Origin: Pedobacter namyangjuensis
GTDB lineage: Bacteria > Bacteroidota > Bacteroidia > Sphingobacteriales > Sphingobacteriaceae
Length of the DNA: 64,000 nt
Reading direction: 5' to 3'
Assembly (NCBI RefSeq): GCF_003313325.1
Contig: NZ_QMHQ01000005.1
Span: forward strand, 120,880 to 184,879
The notes beneath the pieces are model-generated. The model saw only the letters and a program-made list of their open reading frames with translations, ran no database searches and had not been told where the DNA came from. Position numbers and translations under genes: made by a program. Shown piece by piece: positions 34,849 to 45,269 of this stretch; positions within the stretch are counted from its first letter, which is position 1, and each line of letters begins with the position of its first letter.

Positions 34849-36255
34849 TTAGAAAAACTCGTAAATACTTCTGAAAAAACCTTTGTGGGTTTTCTCTCCG
34901 CCAACGCCTGGCATGGTACTTAAATTCATCGGATGGTTTACGGTTCTTCCAAACTTAATTCCCAGTCCCATGTAAAATGAGCCACCGTTATAGCCTGTGC
35001 CCACCGGACCATCTGCATTGTTAATGGTTCGGCCCAGATCTACGGATTTGTTAATATTATCGCTACCTAAAAAGAATTCGAAATTTGGTGTTTTGTACAT
35101 GGCTTGTACGCCGACCATGAAAATTTGATTTAGGTTATATGCTGGCGTAATACTTGCAGAAAAACTATTGTGGCTGAAAGTATTTACAAAGGCAACATCG
35201 CCACCTGGGTAAAACAGGTTTTTGGAAACGATTAACGCTGGCTTGTAAAAGTTAAAGTTTTTTGAAACCATAAAATCTGCCTTTGCATTGGTAAAGGTGT
35301 GAAAACGGCTTTCTACGTCTATCTCATTAGCGATATCGGTTATTTCTTCCTTGATCTGGCTATTTGGCTTAGTAGATACATCATAAATGCTCTTTAAGGT
35401 ATTAATTTGTGCAATATGAGAACGCTTACTCCAACGAATAAAACCTAAATCTTTAACGTTTGCCATTAAAAAGAAACCCGAACGAGATTGGTAGGTAGTT
35501 CCTAAACTTATAGCGGCGCCTGGGTTTCTGAAATTTGGAATAAATGTATTTCTATCAATTTCATCTTTTCTTATAAAGCTAGCTTCGTACCTGCCATTTA
35601 AACCTATGTCTAAACGGTCGTTAAACGGATCTGCATAAATGTAAGAGTCGTCTATTTTTAAACTGTTATAAGCTATACCGCTCAACAAACTTAATTTCAC
35701 CCCAAAAGCTAAACGTTTATCCCAATTTTCCCTTATGCTCACACTAAACTGGTGGTAAGACTGTTGGTAGCCATCGTTATTAAAAACATCGTTATAAGGA
35801 ACTTGAGCAAAACGGCGGTAAGAATCGAGAATGGCTAGGGTTTCATTGGTGTAATCTATATTTGCATCAGAGCGAACTTGCCAAGCAAAACCAATTTCCT
35901 GATTGTATTTGTACGAACTAAATATTCTGAACGTTGCCAGGTATACATTTGTATTTTGGTAAAGAGTATTCATAGCACCAGAGCCAATAGGAAGATTGGT
36001 GGTGTTAATAATTCCGTCGGTAGTTAGTCTGCGTATTACTTCTGTCGCACTACCGCGGTTAGCGGCGTTAATACCAAAGTTTGGCAATAAAAAATTACTG
36101 GCATATTTGCCAGAACTGTCTAAAGTAAAAGCTTTTATTGCCGGATTTTCGAACGAATCGAACAATGATCTGGTGCCAAATTGAGCGTACTGCTGTGCGG
36201 ATAATAATTTAGATACCAGTACTATACAAGCAAATAAAAGTAGCTTTTTCTTCAT
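34849..36255 (-). CDS. Outer-membrane beta-barrel protein, DUF5723-like
   Basis: 468 residues with a signal peptide (about 1-20, LLSAQQ) and alternating polar/hydrophobic strands typical of a barrel, including NPAIKAF near the N terminus and the terminal segment GLGIKFGR. From memory it resembles the DUF5723 family of Bacteroidota outer-membrane proteins; function is unknown. It is 13 bp downstream of another exported protein of unknown function on the same strand, suggesting a two-gene envelope operon, and convergent with tsaB (6 bp apart). Confidence 0.65.
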   Translation of the reverse strand: MKKKLLLFACIVLVSKLLSAQQYAQFGTRSLFDSFENPAIKAFTLDSSGKYASNFLLPNFGINAANRGSATEVIRRLTTDGIINTTNLPIGSGAMNTLYQNTNVYLATFRIFSSYKYNQEIGFAWQVRSDANIDYTNETLAILDSYRRFAQVPYNDVFNNDGYQQSYHQFSVSIRENWDKRLAFGVKLSLLSGIAYNSLKIDDSYIYADPFNDRLDIGLNGRYEASFIRKDEIDRNTFIPNFRNPGAAISLGTTYQSRSGFFLMANVKDLGFIRWSKRSHIAQINTLKSIYDVSTKPNSQIKEEITDIANEIDVESRFHTFTNAKADFMVSKNFNFYKPALIVSKNLFYPGGDVAFVNTFSHNSFSASITPAYNLNQIFMVGVQAMYKTPNFEFFLGSDNINKSVDLGRTINNADGPVGTGYNGGSFYMGLGIKFGRTVNHPMNLSTMPGVGGEKTHKGFFRSIYEFF

Positions 36256-36268
36256 GTCTTTTTAACTA

Positions 36269-37840
36269 TCAATTTGTTTTTAAAGTATCTGGAACTAAAA
36301 TTTTTTCTTCTTTTTTAAAGAGGAGAAGATTGGTAAGGAATTTGCCATTGTCGGCAGCTAATTGATAACTAAAAGCGTTATAATCTTTAAAACCTTTACT
36401 GCTTTGATATTGCTTAAAGTAAGGTGCCTTTAAATTTCTGCCAAAAATATCGTTGCTGTTTTTTCTGTTAATGTAAAACAGAATAGTAGAAGAGCTCAAA
36501 ATCTGATCGTTAAAACTGATAAAATTTTCGTCTTGGCTTAACAATTTGTTGTTTCTGTAGCTATTTAAGAAAACCTGTAAATTACTTGCATTGTTGGCCA
36601 TTATCAGGTAGTTGTCTATAATGATAAAATATGGCTTCTCAAATTTTTTAAACGGTTGTCCAAAAAAAGAATAGGGTATACCATCTTCCCTAAAAATACG
36701 AATATCCAAGTCGTACTCTTCGCTTACATCTAAAAAAGACTGGCTTACTTTTTCGCCATTGCTTAACGCTATCGCACCAAATTTCTCTCCACTGGCTAAT
36801 TCAAACGTTAGGAGTTGATTTTTAAAATATGTACTGAAAATTTGATTAAGATCTAGTCTATGTTTCTGATCGATACGTTTAATATTCTCCTCAATTTTGC
36901 TAAACTCCTTAGTTGAAGTAAAAAGAATGTTAAGATTGTTTTTCCATCTTTTGTAATCGGCTATGCCATAAGCAGTAAAATTAGCTGTTTTTTCTGGAAG
37001 GATATTTTGTATGGTTAATTTTTGCTCGGCTTCATCAACAAAAAGCTTATGATAGCTGTTTTGCGCATTAATTTCGGTGCTGCCACTAAATAAAAGTTTG
37101 TCTTTGCTAAAGCTGTACGTAAACGTTGCAAAGGCATCTTGTTTATCTAGCACGCTCAATTCTCCGGTTAGGTTAGTAGTTAAAATGTTTTTAAGCACTT
37201 GAGGTAAAAGATTAAAATTTACAAAAAGGCTAGCTAACGTATTCTTATTGTAACGACTGTTGTTTTTTACGTAGTTGGTAAAAGGTGTTATATTTTCTGA
37301 ATTATTTTTTAAAGTTTGATTAATCGCATCAGCTGTGCTACCTAAAACTACTAAAGACTTTTGTATAGATAAGAAGCAAGTTGCACTATCGGCAAAAGTA
37401 AGTTGATAAAGGTCGTTAGCTTTATCTACCTTAAGTTTTCTTTTTAAACCGTTGATAACCTGATTTACGTCTACAGCGGATTTTAATTGCGATGTAATTA
37501 TAAAATCAATCGTATTCTTTTCTCCTGGAAGAAACCCTATATAAACTTTTTGACCGCTGAAAGCATTATTTACATTCGCATCGTTAACTAAGCTGTTTAA
37601 TGCTTTAAGTTGCTTAGATTTTTCTTCGCCCAAAATATCTGCAAAAATCTCTTGCCCACTTAAAATATCATAAAAACTTTTTTCATTATCGAAGCTAAAT
37701 ACTAATGCAGAGCTACTTGCAACTGCATTTAACGATGAATCGTTAGCGCTAGTTTCGGTATGCAGATTAGAAAAGTACAGATAGGCCATTCCAACCATTC
37801 CGACCAATAAAAACACCAGTGTAATGTAAATTCGTTTCAT
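36269..37840 (-). CDS. Membrane-anchored periplasmic protein of unknown function
   Basis: 523 residues with one N-terminal transmembrane helix (about 4-24) and a long extracytoplasmic part. The first residues after the helix (SALVFSFDNEKSFYDIL) and the repeated alpha/beta pattern resemble DUF3352-type proteins only loosely; I do not recognise the family. No catalytic motif or cysteine pair is visible. It is co-oriented with the DUF5723-like gene downstream and divergent from the DUF423 gene. Confidence 0.6.
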   Translation of the reverse strand: MKRIYITLVFLLVGMVGMAYLYFSNLHTETSANDSSLNAVASSSALVFSFDNEKSFYDILSGQEIFADILGEEKSKQLKALNSLVNDANVNNAFSGQKVYIGFLPGEKNTIDFIITSQLKSAVDVNQVINGLKRKLKVDKANDLYQLTFADSATCFLSIQKSLVVLGSTADAINQTLKNNSENITPFTNYVKNNSRYNKNTLASLFVNFNLLPQVLKNILTTNLTGELSVLDKQDAFATFTYSFSKDKLLFSGSTEINAQNSYHKLFVDEAEQKLTIQNILPEKTANFTAYGIADYKRWKNNLNILFTSTKEFSKIEENIKRIDQKHRLDLNQIFSTYFKNQLLTFELASGEKFGAIALSNGEKVSQSFLDVSEEYDLDIRIFREDGIPYSFFGQPFKKFEKPYFIIIDNYLIMANNASNLQVFLNSYRNNKLLSQDENFISFNDQILSSSTILFYINRKNSNDIFGRNLKAPYFKQYQSSKGFKDYNAFSYQLAADNGKFLTNLLLFKKEEKILVPDTLKTN

Positions 37841-37927
37841 GTGCTGTTACAAATTTAATTTAATTTTGGTATTACAGAGATTATAAGGGCATTTTCTTAA
37901 TTTAGCGATTGTAAAAGCCGATTTCTC

Positions 37928-38314
37928 ATGAACAAACGTATTATTCTCACTGCTTCTTTTTTTGGTGCCCTTGCAGTAGTTTTGGGTGCATTTGGTGCCC
38001 ATAGTTTAAAGAATTTAGTAGATGCTTATGCCTTAGATATTTGGCACAAAGGCGTAGAATACCAATTTTATCACGTTTTCGCTTTGTTGTATTTATCAAC
38101 TTTTGCCAGATATAAGAACAAGCTAATAGGATTTTCATTTCTGTTTTTCACCCTTGGTATATTACTTTTTTCTGGTTCATTATATATTTTAGCGCTGAAA
38201 GACATCTTGAATATCACTAATACGAAAATAATTGGCCCAATTACTCCAATAGGAGGATTGTTCTTTATTTTAGGATGGATAAGTTTATTTTTAGCCGCTG
38301 TTAAGGATAAATAA
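37928..38314 (+). CDS. DUF423 family membrane protein (YgdD-like)
   Basis: 128 residues with four transmembrane helices and the family signature FGALAVVLGAFGAHSLK followed by WHKGVEYQFYHVFALL and PITPIGGLFFILGW. Function of DUF423 proteins is unknown. Its stop codon overlaps the priA ATG by one base (taATG), so the two are co-translated. Confidence 0.92.
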   Translation: MNKRIILTASFFGALAVVLGAFGAHSLKNLVDAYALDIWHKGVEYQFYHVFALLYLSTFARYKNKLIGFSFLFFTLGILLFSGSLYILALKDILNITNTKIIGPITPIGGLFFILGWISLFLAAVKDK

Positions 38315-40791
38315 TGCAGTTTGCAAACACCATAGATTTTGCCGAACGCGAAACTTTTTTCGTAGAAGTTGTGCTACCGCTGTCGCTAGCTATAAATTAC
38401 ACTTATAGGGTTCCATTTGAGTTAAACGACAGAATTGCTATAGGCAAGCGTGTGGTTGTGCAGTTTGGTAAGCACAAAATTTATACTGCGCTGGTAAAAA
38501 GTATCGGCAAGCAACCGGCGGAGCTTTACGAAGCAAAATATATTATAGACGTTGTCGATGATTTTCCCGTAATTACCGAAAAGCAGTTTCAGTTTTGGGA
38601 TTGGATAACCTCTTACTATCTAGCAAATGAAGGCGATGTAATGGCTGCCGCATTGCCAACTGGATTAAAGTTAGCCAGTGAAACCATTTTGGTACTACGT
38701 GATGAATTGCCGACCGAACTTGTACTAACCGAGAAAGAAAGTTTAATTGTTGACGTATTGCACAAACAACAACGTATAAGCATCGATAATGTAATAGAAC
38801 TTTTAGGTCAAAAAACAGTCTATCCGATTGTTAATTCGTTAATTGCAAAAGAAGTAATTTATATTGCAGAAGAGGTTATCGAGAAATACAAACCTTTATT
38901 AAAAACTTTCTTAAAATTAAATTCATTTTATAGAGATGAAGAAAATTTAAAGGAGCTATTTTCGGTTTTAGAGCGAGCGCCAAAGCAGTTAGATGCGCTA
39001 TTGGCTTATTTAAAACTTTCTAAAAATGATGTTTTTGTTGCTAAACAGCAAATTTTAGAAGATAGTGGATGTGGGCAAGGAGCTATAAAGTCTTTAATAG
39101 ATAAATCAATATTTGAGCAAGAAAAAAGACAGGTAAGCAGGCTAGGCCATGCCGATGATGAGTTTGAAATTAATTTTGAACTTAGCAAAGCTCAGCAAAC
39201 AGCCTTTGACGAAGTAGACCTTCAATTTAAAGAAAAAGATGTGGTGCTTTTGCATGGAGTAACCGCTTCTGGTAAAACGCAACTTTACATTAAATTAATA
39301 GAAAAAGCTATTGAAGATGGTGGCCAGGTTTTATTTCTCTTGCCCGAGATTGCATTAACCACCCAGATTGTTCACAGAATTAAACGTTATTTTGGAGAGA
39401 AAATTGGGGTTTACCATTCAAAATTTAATGATAACGAACGTGTAGAAATCTGGAATCGTGTTTTAAACGAAACGTACCAGGTTGTTTTGGGCGCTCGTTC
39501 AGCAGTTTTTTTGCCTTTTGCTAATCTTAAGCTAATCGTGGTAGATGAAGAACATGAGTCATCGTACAAACAACACGATCCAGCTCCACGCTACCAAGCT
39601 AGAGATGCTTCTATAGTTTTAGCACATTTGCATCAAGCAAAAGTGGTTTTAGGCTCCGCAACACCATCACTAGAAAGCTATTATAACGCCAAAACCAATA
39701 AATACGGATTAGTTGAGCTTAACGAACGTTTCGGCGGTGTAGAATTGCCTTTGCAAGAGGTGGTAAGCATAGCTGAAGAAACTAAGCGTAAAAAAATGTC
39801 GTCGTATTTTACAAGTGTTTTATTAGATGATATGACAACAGCGCTTGAGAATAATGAGCAGATCATTCTATTTCAAAATAGGCGAGGATATGCTACTATT
39901 CTTATTTGCGCCACCTGTGGTTACGCACCAAAATGCGTTAATTGTGATGTTAGTTTAACTTTTCATAAAACAAGTGGTAAACTTCATTGCCATTATTGCG
40001 GCTACCACCAAAGTAGTTTAAATATTTGTCCGGCATGCGGATCTGTGCATATAGAACAAAAAGGTTTTGGTACCGAAAGAATCGAAGAAGAGTTAAGTTT
40101 ACTTTTTCCAGAAGTTAGCATTGCCCGATTGGATTTGGACAGTACACGTACCAAAAATGGTATGCAACAAATCATTGCTGATTTTCAGGACAAGAAAAAT
40201 CAGATTCTTATTGGCACTCAGATGGTTGCCAAAGGTTTAGATTTTGATAATGTTAGCCTTATTGGTGTAATTAATGCTGATACTTTGTTAAACTATCCCG
40301 ATTTTAGGGCTTTTGAACGTAGTTATCAATTGCTTTCGCAGGTAGCTGGAAGAGCAGGTAGGCGTGACAAACAAGGAAAGGTTTGTATTCAGGCTTATGA
40401 TGATAATCATCGCATTATAAAACAAGTAATCGCCAGCGACTACCATCAAATGTATTTGGATGAAATGGCCGAACGCAAGCAGTTTAACTATCCGCCTTTT
40501 AGCAGGTTAATCTTTGTAAACGTAAAACATAAAGACGCTAATGTACTTAACGTAGCATCTTTATATTTGGCCAATGCGCTAAAGTCGCAATTAGGTGCAA
40601 GGGTTTTAGGCCCTGAGCAACCTTTGGTAGCAAGGATAAGAAACTATTACATCAAGCAAATTATTATTAAGATCGAAAAAAATGCGGCTATACAAAAAGT
40701 AAAAATGGTGCTCAAAGACACCATTAAAGACTTTAATTCGCAAAAAGATTTTAAAAGCGTTATTACGCAAATAGATGTAGACCCTAATTAA
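38314..40791 (+). CDS. priA: Primosomal replication protein N' (PriA helicase)
   Basis: 825 residues: N-terminal DNA-binding domains about 1-200, superfamily 2 helicase motor with Walker A GVTASGKTQLY and DEEH box (VVDEEHESSYKQHD), and the zinc-binding cysteines between about 530 and 575 (CATCGYAPKCVNC, CHYCG, CPACG). Motifs VI and after (LSQVAGRAGR) are intact. PriA restarts stalled replication forks. The last four codon positions overlap the convergent gene at 40788. Confidence 0.97.
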   Translation: MQFANTIDFAERETFFVEVVLPLSLAINYTYRVPFELNDRIAIGKRVVVQFGKHKIYTALVKSIGKQPAELYEAKYIIDVVDDFPVITEKQFQFWDWITSYYLANEGDVMAAALPTGLKLASETILVLRDELPTELVLTEKESLIVDVLHKQQRISIDNVIELLGQKTVYPIVNSLIAKEVIYIAEEVIEKYKPLLKTFLKLNSFYRDEENLKELFSVLERAPKQLDALLAYLKLSKNDVFVAKQQILEDSGCGQGAIKSLIDKSIFEQEKRQVSRLGHADDEFEINFELSKAQQTAFDEVDLQFKEKDVVLLHGVTASGKTQLYIKLIEKAIEDGGQVLFLLPEIALTTQIVHRIKRYFGEKIGVYHSKFNDNERVEIWNRVLNETYQVVLGARSAVFLPFANLKLIVVDEEHESSYKQHDPAPRYQARDASIVLAHLHQAKVVLGSATPSLESYYNAKTNKYGLVELNERFGGVELPLQEVVSIAEETKRKKMSSYFTSVLLDDMTTALENNEQIILFQNRRGYATILICATCGYAPKCVNCDVSLTFHKTSGKLHCHYCGYHQSSLNICPACGSVHIEQKGFGTERIEEELSLLFPEVSIARLDLDSTRTKNGMQQIIADFQDKKNQILIGTQMVAKGLDFDNVSLIGVINADTLLNYPDFRAFERSYQLLSQVAGRAGRRDKQGKVCIQAYDDNHRIIKQVIASDYHQMYLDEMAERKQFNYPPFSRLIFVNVKHKDANVLNVASLYLANALKSQLGARVLGPEQPLVARIRNYYIKQIIIKIEKNAAIQKVKMVLKDTIKDFNSQKDFKSVITQIDVDPN

Positions 40792-41468
40792 TCTTTACTA
40801 ACCAAATGTATTTGAATACCAACAGAAACTGGGTTTAATAGAAACTCCCATTTGTTGTATTTAGCAAAAGTTCTGGTGTTTGCAGGATCATGCTGAATAG
40901 TTTCCTGACGCTCATAAGAGTAAAAGAAATCCATACTGGTTTCAGCAAAAATAGAAACTTGTTTAACAGGATTAAATTTTAAACCGATTAAAGGAGCAAT
41001 TACAAAACCATTTTTATCCGTATCCAAAGTATATGGCGTTCTAACGGTTAGTGGATTTGCATTTTGGATTTCGCCAGTAAAATTATTAGATCTAAATCCC
41101 AAATCTGCTCCAAAATATGGTTGTACGCGAGCGTAGTTTATATTTTTTTCAAAGCCAATTTTAAAGCTGTAATCGGTTACTTTTCCGTTTGCAGTTTCGC
41201 AAGTTTCACATTGGTTGGCAAAAGAAATATCTTTTCGAAGATAATTTCCGCTTATGCGGTAACTAAGTTGGTTGTCGTTAAATTTAATTAACAAGCCGTT
41301 TGCGTACGCATCAATATAATCGTTAGCATTTGTTTGATTTAAAATTTTAGGCAACTGTAAACTGCTATAGCCTCTTAAACCAATAGAATAATTGTAATTT
41401 CCATCCATTTGTGCAAAGGCAACAGTAGTTAGAAATAAACCAAAAATACTAAGTAATAATTTTTTCAT
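40788..41468 (-). CDS. Outer-membrane beta-barrel protein
   Basis: 226 residues from the ATG at 41468, which begins a clean signal peptide (MKKLLLSIFGLFLTTVAFAQ); the frame remains open 19 codons further but those residues have no start support. The rest shows amphipathic beta-strands (YNYSIGLRGYSS, FAETSMDFFYSYERQ) and ends with an aromatic-rich strand. It contains a CxxC pair (NQCETCETANG, about 93-96), possibly a disulphide in a loop. Function is unknown. It is convergent with priA (4-bp overlap). Confidence 0.75.
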   Translation of the reverse strand: MKKLLLSIFGLFLTTVAFAQMDGNYNYSIGLRGYSSLQLPKILNQTNANDYIDAYANGLLIKFNDNQLSYRISGNYLRKDISFANQCETCETANGKVTDYSFKIGFEKNINYARVQPYFGADLGFRSNNFTGEIQNANPLTVRTPYTLDTDKNGFVIAPLIGLKFNPVKQVSIFAETSMDFFYSYERQETIQHDPANTRTFAKYNKWEFLLNPVSVGIQIHLVSKD

Positions 41469-41687
41469 AGGTGTGTTTATTACAATGAGTTCCAAAAGTA
41501 TAAAATATTTGTATAACCAAAGCAAATTCTTAAACTAACACAACAACCGTAACTATGTAGAAAAAAAATATCAATACAATGTTGATAATTTCTTTAAAGT
41601 TGATTTCGTGTCGTTTAGGTTAGTTTAAATTTGAAGGCGATAAATGTAGTCTCTTTATTAAGCTTAAAAAGCTATTTTTGAAACGAA

Positions 41688-42344
41688 ATGGCATATAAGT
41701 TTATAGATAATTATCGCGAAAAAGGAGCAAGAAAGAAACTAGTAGCTTTACTTAGAGAGAGGGGGATTTCAGATGAAAGGGTTTTAGGAGCAATTGGCAA
41801 AGTTCCCCGTCATTTTTTCTTTGATGAGACTTTTTGGAACCAAGCTTACAAAGACATCGCTTTTCCTATCGGCGATGGACAAACCATTTCGCAACCTTAC
41901 ACAGTAGCCTACCAAACCGAATTATTGCATATACAAAAAGGCGATAAAGTTTTAGAAATTGGTACTGGTTCTGGTTATCAAACTTGCATTTTAATGGAAT
42001 TGGGAGCCAAGGTTTTTACCATAGAAAGGCAACCTAACATTTTTGCGCATACCATTAAAGTTCTGCCAGGGATGGGTTACAAAGCACATTTCTTTTTGGG
42101 CGATGGCTCTAAAGGTATTGAAGAACATGCGCCTTATGCCAAAATTATTGTTACCGCTGGTGCACCTTTCGTACCCGAAATTCTTTTAAAGCAACTAAAA
42201 ATCGGTGGTATTTTGGTAATCCCTGTTGGTGATGAAAAATCACAGAAAATGATTACCGTTATCCGCGTTAGCGAGAACGATTTTGATAGAATAGAACTCG
42301 ATACATTTAGGTTTGTTCCTTTAGTAGGCGATCAGGCTTGGTAA
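41688..42344 (+). CDS. pcm: Protein-L-isoaspartate O-methyltransferase
   Basis: 218 residues: PCMT signature PIGDGQTISQPYTVAYQTELL, SAM-binding motif VLEIGTGSGYQTCI and KIIVTAGAP. It methylates isoaspartyl residues to start repair of aged proteins. A TAnnTTTG box (TATTTTTG, 41673-41680) stands just upstream of the ATG. It is convergent with smpB. Confidence 0.96.
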   Translation: MAYKFIDNYREKGARKKLVALLRERGISDERVLGAIGKVPRHFFFDETFWNQAYKDIAFPIGDGQTISQPYTVAYQTELLHIQKGDKVLEIGTGSGYQTCILMELGAKVFTIERQPNIFAHTIKVLPGMGYKAHFFLGDGSKGIEEHAPYAKIIVTAGAPFVPEILLKQLKIGGILVIPVGDEKSQKMITVIRVSENDFDRIELDTFRFVPLVGDQAW

Positions 42345-42372
42345 GCTAAGCCCGCTTTAGGAGGTTGGGGGT

Positions 42373-42822
42373 CTAAATCTTCATTGCTCTGTCCATCTCA
42401 CGCTTGCCTTCTTTTTCCTTAATGCTATCGCGTTTGTCGAACTCTTTTTTACCCTGCGCTAATGCAATTTCTATTTTAGCGTAACCACGTTCATTTGTGA
42501 AAATTCTGAGCGGAACGATAGTGTATCCTTTTTCTTCTCCTTTTACCTTAAGTTTTTTTAACTCTCTTTTCTGTAAAAGCAGAGCTCTATCTCTCTTAAT
42601 ATCGTGAAAACGAAAAGAGCTATGGCTGTACTCTGAAATATGTAAATTTCTTACATAAAGATTGCCACCAATAAACATGCAAAAGGCATCGGTCATATTT
42701 GCCTTACCTTGTCTTATAGATTTAATTTCTGTACCTAATAACGCCAAACCGGCTACATAGGTATCTAATATATGATAGTCGAAGTATGCTCTCTTATTCT
42801 TTATCTGGATTTCGTTTCCCAT
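42373..42822 (-). CDS. smpB: SsrA-binding protein SmpB
   Basis: 149 residues from ATG 42822 (MGNEIQIKNKRAYFDYHI), preferred over an ATG three codons earlier. The OB-fold core GLALLGTEIKSIRQGKANMTDAFC and the C-terminal tail (KKEFDKRDSIKEKEGKREMDRA minus the last few residues) are standard. It delivers tmRNA to stalled ribosomes. The tmRNA gene itself was not found in the window. Confidence 0.96.
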   Translation of the reverse strand: MGNEIQIKNKRAYFDYHILDTYVAGLALLGTEIKSIRQGKANMTDAFCMFIGGNLYVRNLHISEYSHSSFRFHDIKRDRALLLQKRELKKLKVKGEEKGYTIVPLRIFTNERGYAKIEIALAQGKKEFDKRDSIKEKEGKREMDRAMKI

Positions 42823-42940
42823 AGCATGCAAATATCAACATTTCTTAATTAATCCTTAGCTATAATCAAAAAAACAGATTTTATTATTTCTCAAAAACTG
42901 AAGTTTATAAATCAACGTAAATAATCTATCTAAATATTTT

Positions 42941-42968
42941 TTTAGATGAATCTAAATTTATAGTTTTG
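42941..42968 (+). promoter_or_regulatory. Putative MntR/DtxR operator and -7 box of the TonB-receptor gene
   Basis: Palindrome TTTAGATGAATCTAAA (42941-42956), half-sites TTTAGA and TCTAAA separated by 4 bp, followed after 4 bp by the -7 box TAGTTTTG (42961-42968). The ATG is at 42988. The same palindrome type is present at the mntR promoter (48497-48512). A repressor bound here would block the -33/-7 region. Confidence 0.65.
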
Positions 42969-42987
42969 CTTAACTAATTTTATTTTA

Positions 42988-45261
42988 ATGCGTGTTCTAA
43001 TTCTATTGTCGTTCGTTTTATTTTCTGGTTACCTTAATGCACAAGAAATTGTAATAAATGGTGTTGTAAAAAGCAAAGCTGATGTTTTGCCAAATGCTTC
43101 CGTACAAAATTCCGATACCAAAGCCACCACTGTAAGCGATAGTTTAGGCAGGTTTAGTTTTAAGATCAATAACCAAAAATCACTTAGTTTAAAGGTAAGT
43201 GCTGTAGGTTATCGCACTTTTGTGCAAAAAATAACTTTAAATAAAGATTCTGTTTTTCAGATAATTACCTTGGAAGATTTAGATGAAAAATTGAACGAGG
43301 TTGTAATTACAGGGACACAGAAAGAGGTTAATAGGTTAGAAAGCCCAGTTCCGGTAGAGATTTATACGGCCAAGTTTTTTCAGAAAAATCCGACACCAAG
43401 CATTTTTGATGCTTTGCAAAATATAAATGGCGTTCGTCCTCAGCTCAATTGCAACATCTGCAATACAGGTGATATTCATATTAACGGTTTAGAAGGTCCG
43501 TACACAATGGTGATGATAGACGGAATGCCGATAGTGAGTAGTCTTTCTACCGTTTATGGTTTGTCTGGCATACCAAATGCCTTGGTCGAAAGAATCGAGA
43601 TTGTTAAAGGTCCCGCATCATCATTATATGGTAGCGAAGCGGTAGGAGGATTGATAAACATTATAACCAAAGATGTAAGCAAAGCTTCTCGCCTAAGTGC
43701 TGATTTTATGACTACGAGTTATTTGGAACATAATTTAGATTTAGGATTTAAGACTAAAATCCATCCCAATGTTAATGTGTTAACCGGCATAAATTATTTT
43801 AAATACGGCAACAAAGTTGATGACAATAAAGATGGCTTTACCGATGTTACTTTGCAAGATCGGATTTCGGTATTTCAGAAATGGAATTTTAACAGAAAGC
43901 AAAATCGAGTAGCTTCTTTAGCCGGAAGGTTTTTGTACGAAGATAGGTGGGGAGGCGAGATGAACTGGAGTAAACAATACCGAGGTGGGGACGAAGTTTA
44001 TGGCGAAAGCATTTACACAAAGCGTTTTGAGCTGTTAGGTAATTATCAATTACCTGTTAAAGAGAAAATGTTCTTTTCATTCTCGTTAACCAATCATAAT
44101 CAGGACAGCAGATATGGAACAACTTCTTACATCGCTCAGCAAAACATTGCTTTTTCTCAGTTAACCTGGGATAAAAAAATCAATAACCACGATTTACTTT
44201 TTGGTACTGCTTTTCGTTATACTTTTTACGACGATAATACTCCAGCTACGCTCGGTTTAAACGGCAGAAACAATCCTGAAAATACTTTTTTGCCTGGTTT
44301 ATTTGTGCAAGATGAGATTAAAATTGCCGACAAGCAATCATTGTTGCTGGGGTTGCGATATGACTATAATTCTAATCACGGTAGTATTTTTACACCTCGT
44401 TTTGCTTACAAAGTTAATTTTGACGAGAATACAATTATAAGACTAAATGCAGGAACGGGTTTTAGGGTGGTGAACGTGTTTACCGAAGACCACGCCGCTT
44501 TAACCGGAGCCCGAGAGGTTTTTATAGCAAACAACCTAAAGCCAGAGAAAACATATAACGTAAATTTAAATTTTCTGAAAAAGATTTACGATACGCATTC
44601 AAACTCTCTTACAGTAGATTTATCGGCTTTCTATACGCATTTTAATAACCGAATTGTAGCAGATTACGAAAGTAACATCAACCAAATTAGGTACGAGAAC
44701 TTAAATGGCTATGCAGTTAGCAAAGGTTTGACTGCTAATTTAGATCTGGTGTTGAATTTCGGTTTAAAATTAAATGCAGGCGTTACACTACAAGACGTAG
44801 GTTTAATTGAAGATGGATTAAAGACGCAACAAATTCTAACGGAAAAATGGATGGGAACTTGGTCGGTTTCTTATCTTATAAACGCTTTAAATTTGGGCAT
44901 CGATTATACAGGCAACATCTACGGGTCGATGCGTTTGCCTTTGTTGGGAGATTTAGATCCGCGACAACCAACTTCTCCGATTTGGAGCTTGCAGAATATT
45001 CAATTTGTATATAGGGGATTTAAAAATTTGGAAGTATACGGTGGCGTTAAAAACCTACTCAATTTTAAGCCAACCAAAAATAATCCGTTTATCATCGCCC
45101 GTTCTAACGATCCATTTGATAAAGAAGTAGCATTTGATGCTGGAGGAAATCCACTTGCTACTCCAAATAATCCATATGGTTTAACATTTGATCCGAGTTA
45201 TGTGTATGCACCAAACCAAGGTATTAGAGGTTTTTTCGGCATAAGATATAATTTAAGGTAA
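42988..45261 (+). CDS. TonB-dependent receptor, probable manganese/iron-regulated metal transporter
   Basis: 757 residues: signal peptide about 1-18 (YLNAQ), carboxypeptidase-regulatory-like domain about 20-105, TonB plug about 115-235 (VVITGTQKEVNRLESP; IDGMPIVSSLSTVYGLSG; IEIVKGPASSLYGSEAVGG), then a 22-strand barrel ending IRGFFGIRYNLR. A CNICNTG sequence (about 152-158) near the plug apex could bind metal. It is a high-affinity outer-membrane importer energised by TonB. The substrate is inferred from the palindromic operator shared with the mntR-mntH operon 2.6 kb away, so a metal such as Mn(II) or a chelate is likely; this is unproven. Confidence 0.88.
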   Translation: MRVLILLSFVLFSGYLNAQEIVINGVVKSKADVLPNASVQNSDTKATTVSDSLGRFSFKINNQKSLSLKVSAVGYRTFVQKITLNKDSVFQIITLEDLDEKLNEVVITGTQKEVNRLESPVPVEIYTAKFFQKNPTPSIFDALQNINGVRPQLNCNICNTGDIHINGLEGPYTMVMIDGMPIVSSLSTVYGLSGIPNALVERIEIVKGPASSLYGSEAVGGLINIITKDVSKASRLSADFMTTSYLEHNLDLGFKTKIHPNVNVLTGINYFKYGNKVDDNKDGFTDVTLQDRISVFQKWNFNRKQNRVASLAGRFLYEDRWGGEMNWSKQYRGGDEVYGESIYTKRFELLGNYQLPVKEKMFFSFSLTNHNQDSRYGTTSYIAQQNIAFSQLTWDKKINNHDLLFGTAFRYTFYDDNTPATLGLNGRNNPENTFLPGLFVQDEIKIADKQSLLLGLRYDYNSNHGSIFTPRFAYKVNFDENTIIRLNAGTGFRVVNVFTEDHAALTGAREVFIANNLKPEKTYNVNLNFLKKIYDTHSNSLTVDLSAFYTHFNNRIVADYESNINQIRYENLNGYAVSKGLTANLDLVLNFGLKLNAGVTLQDVGLIEDGLKTQQILTEKWMGTWSVSYLINALNLGIDYTGNIYGSMRLPLLGDLDPRQPTSPIWSLQNIQFVYRGFKNLEVYGGVKNLLNFKPTKNNPFIIARSNDPFDKEVAFDAGGNPLATPNNPYGLTFDPSYVYAPNQGIRGFFGIRYNLR

Positions 45262-45269
45262 ATATAATT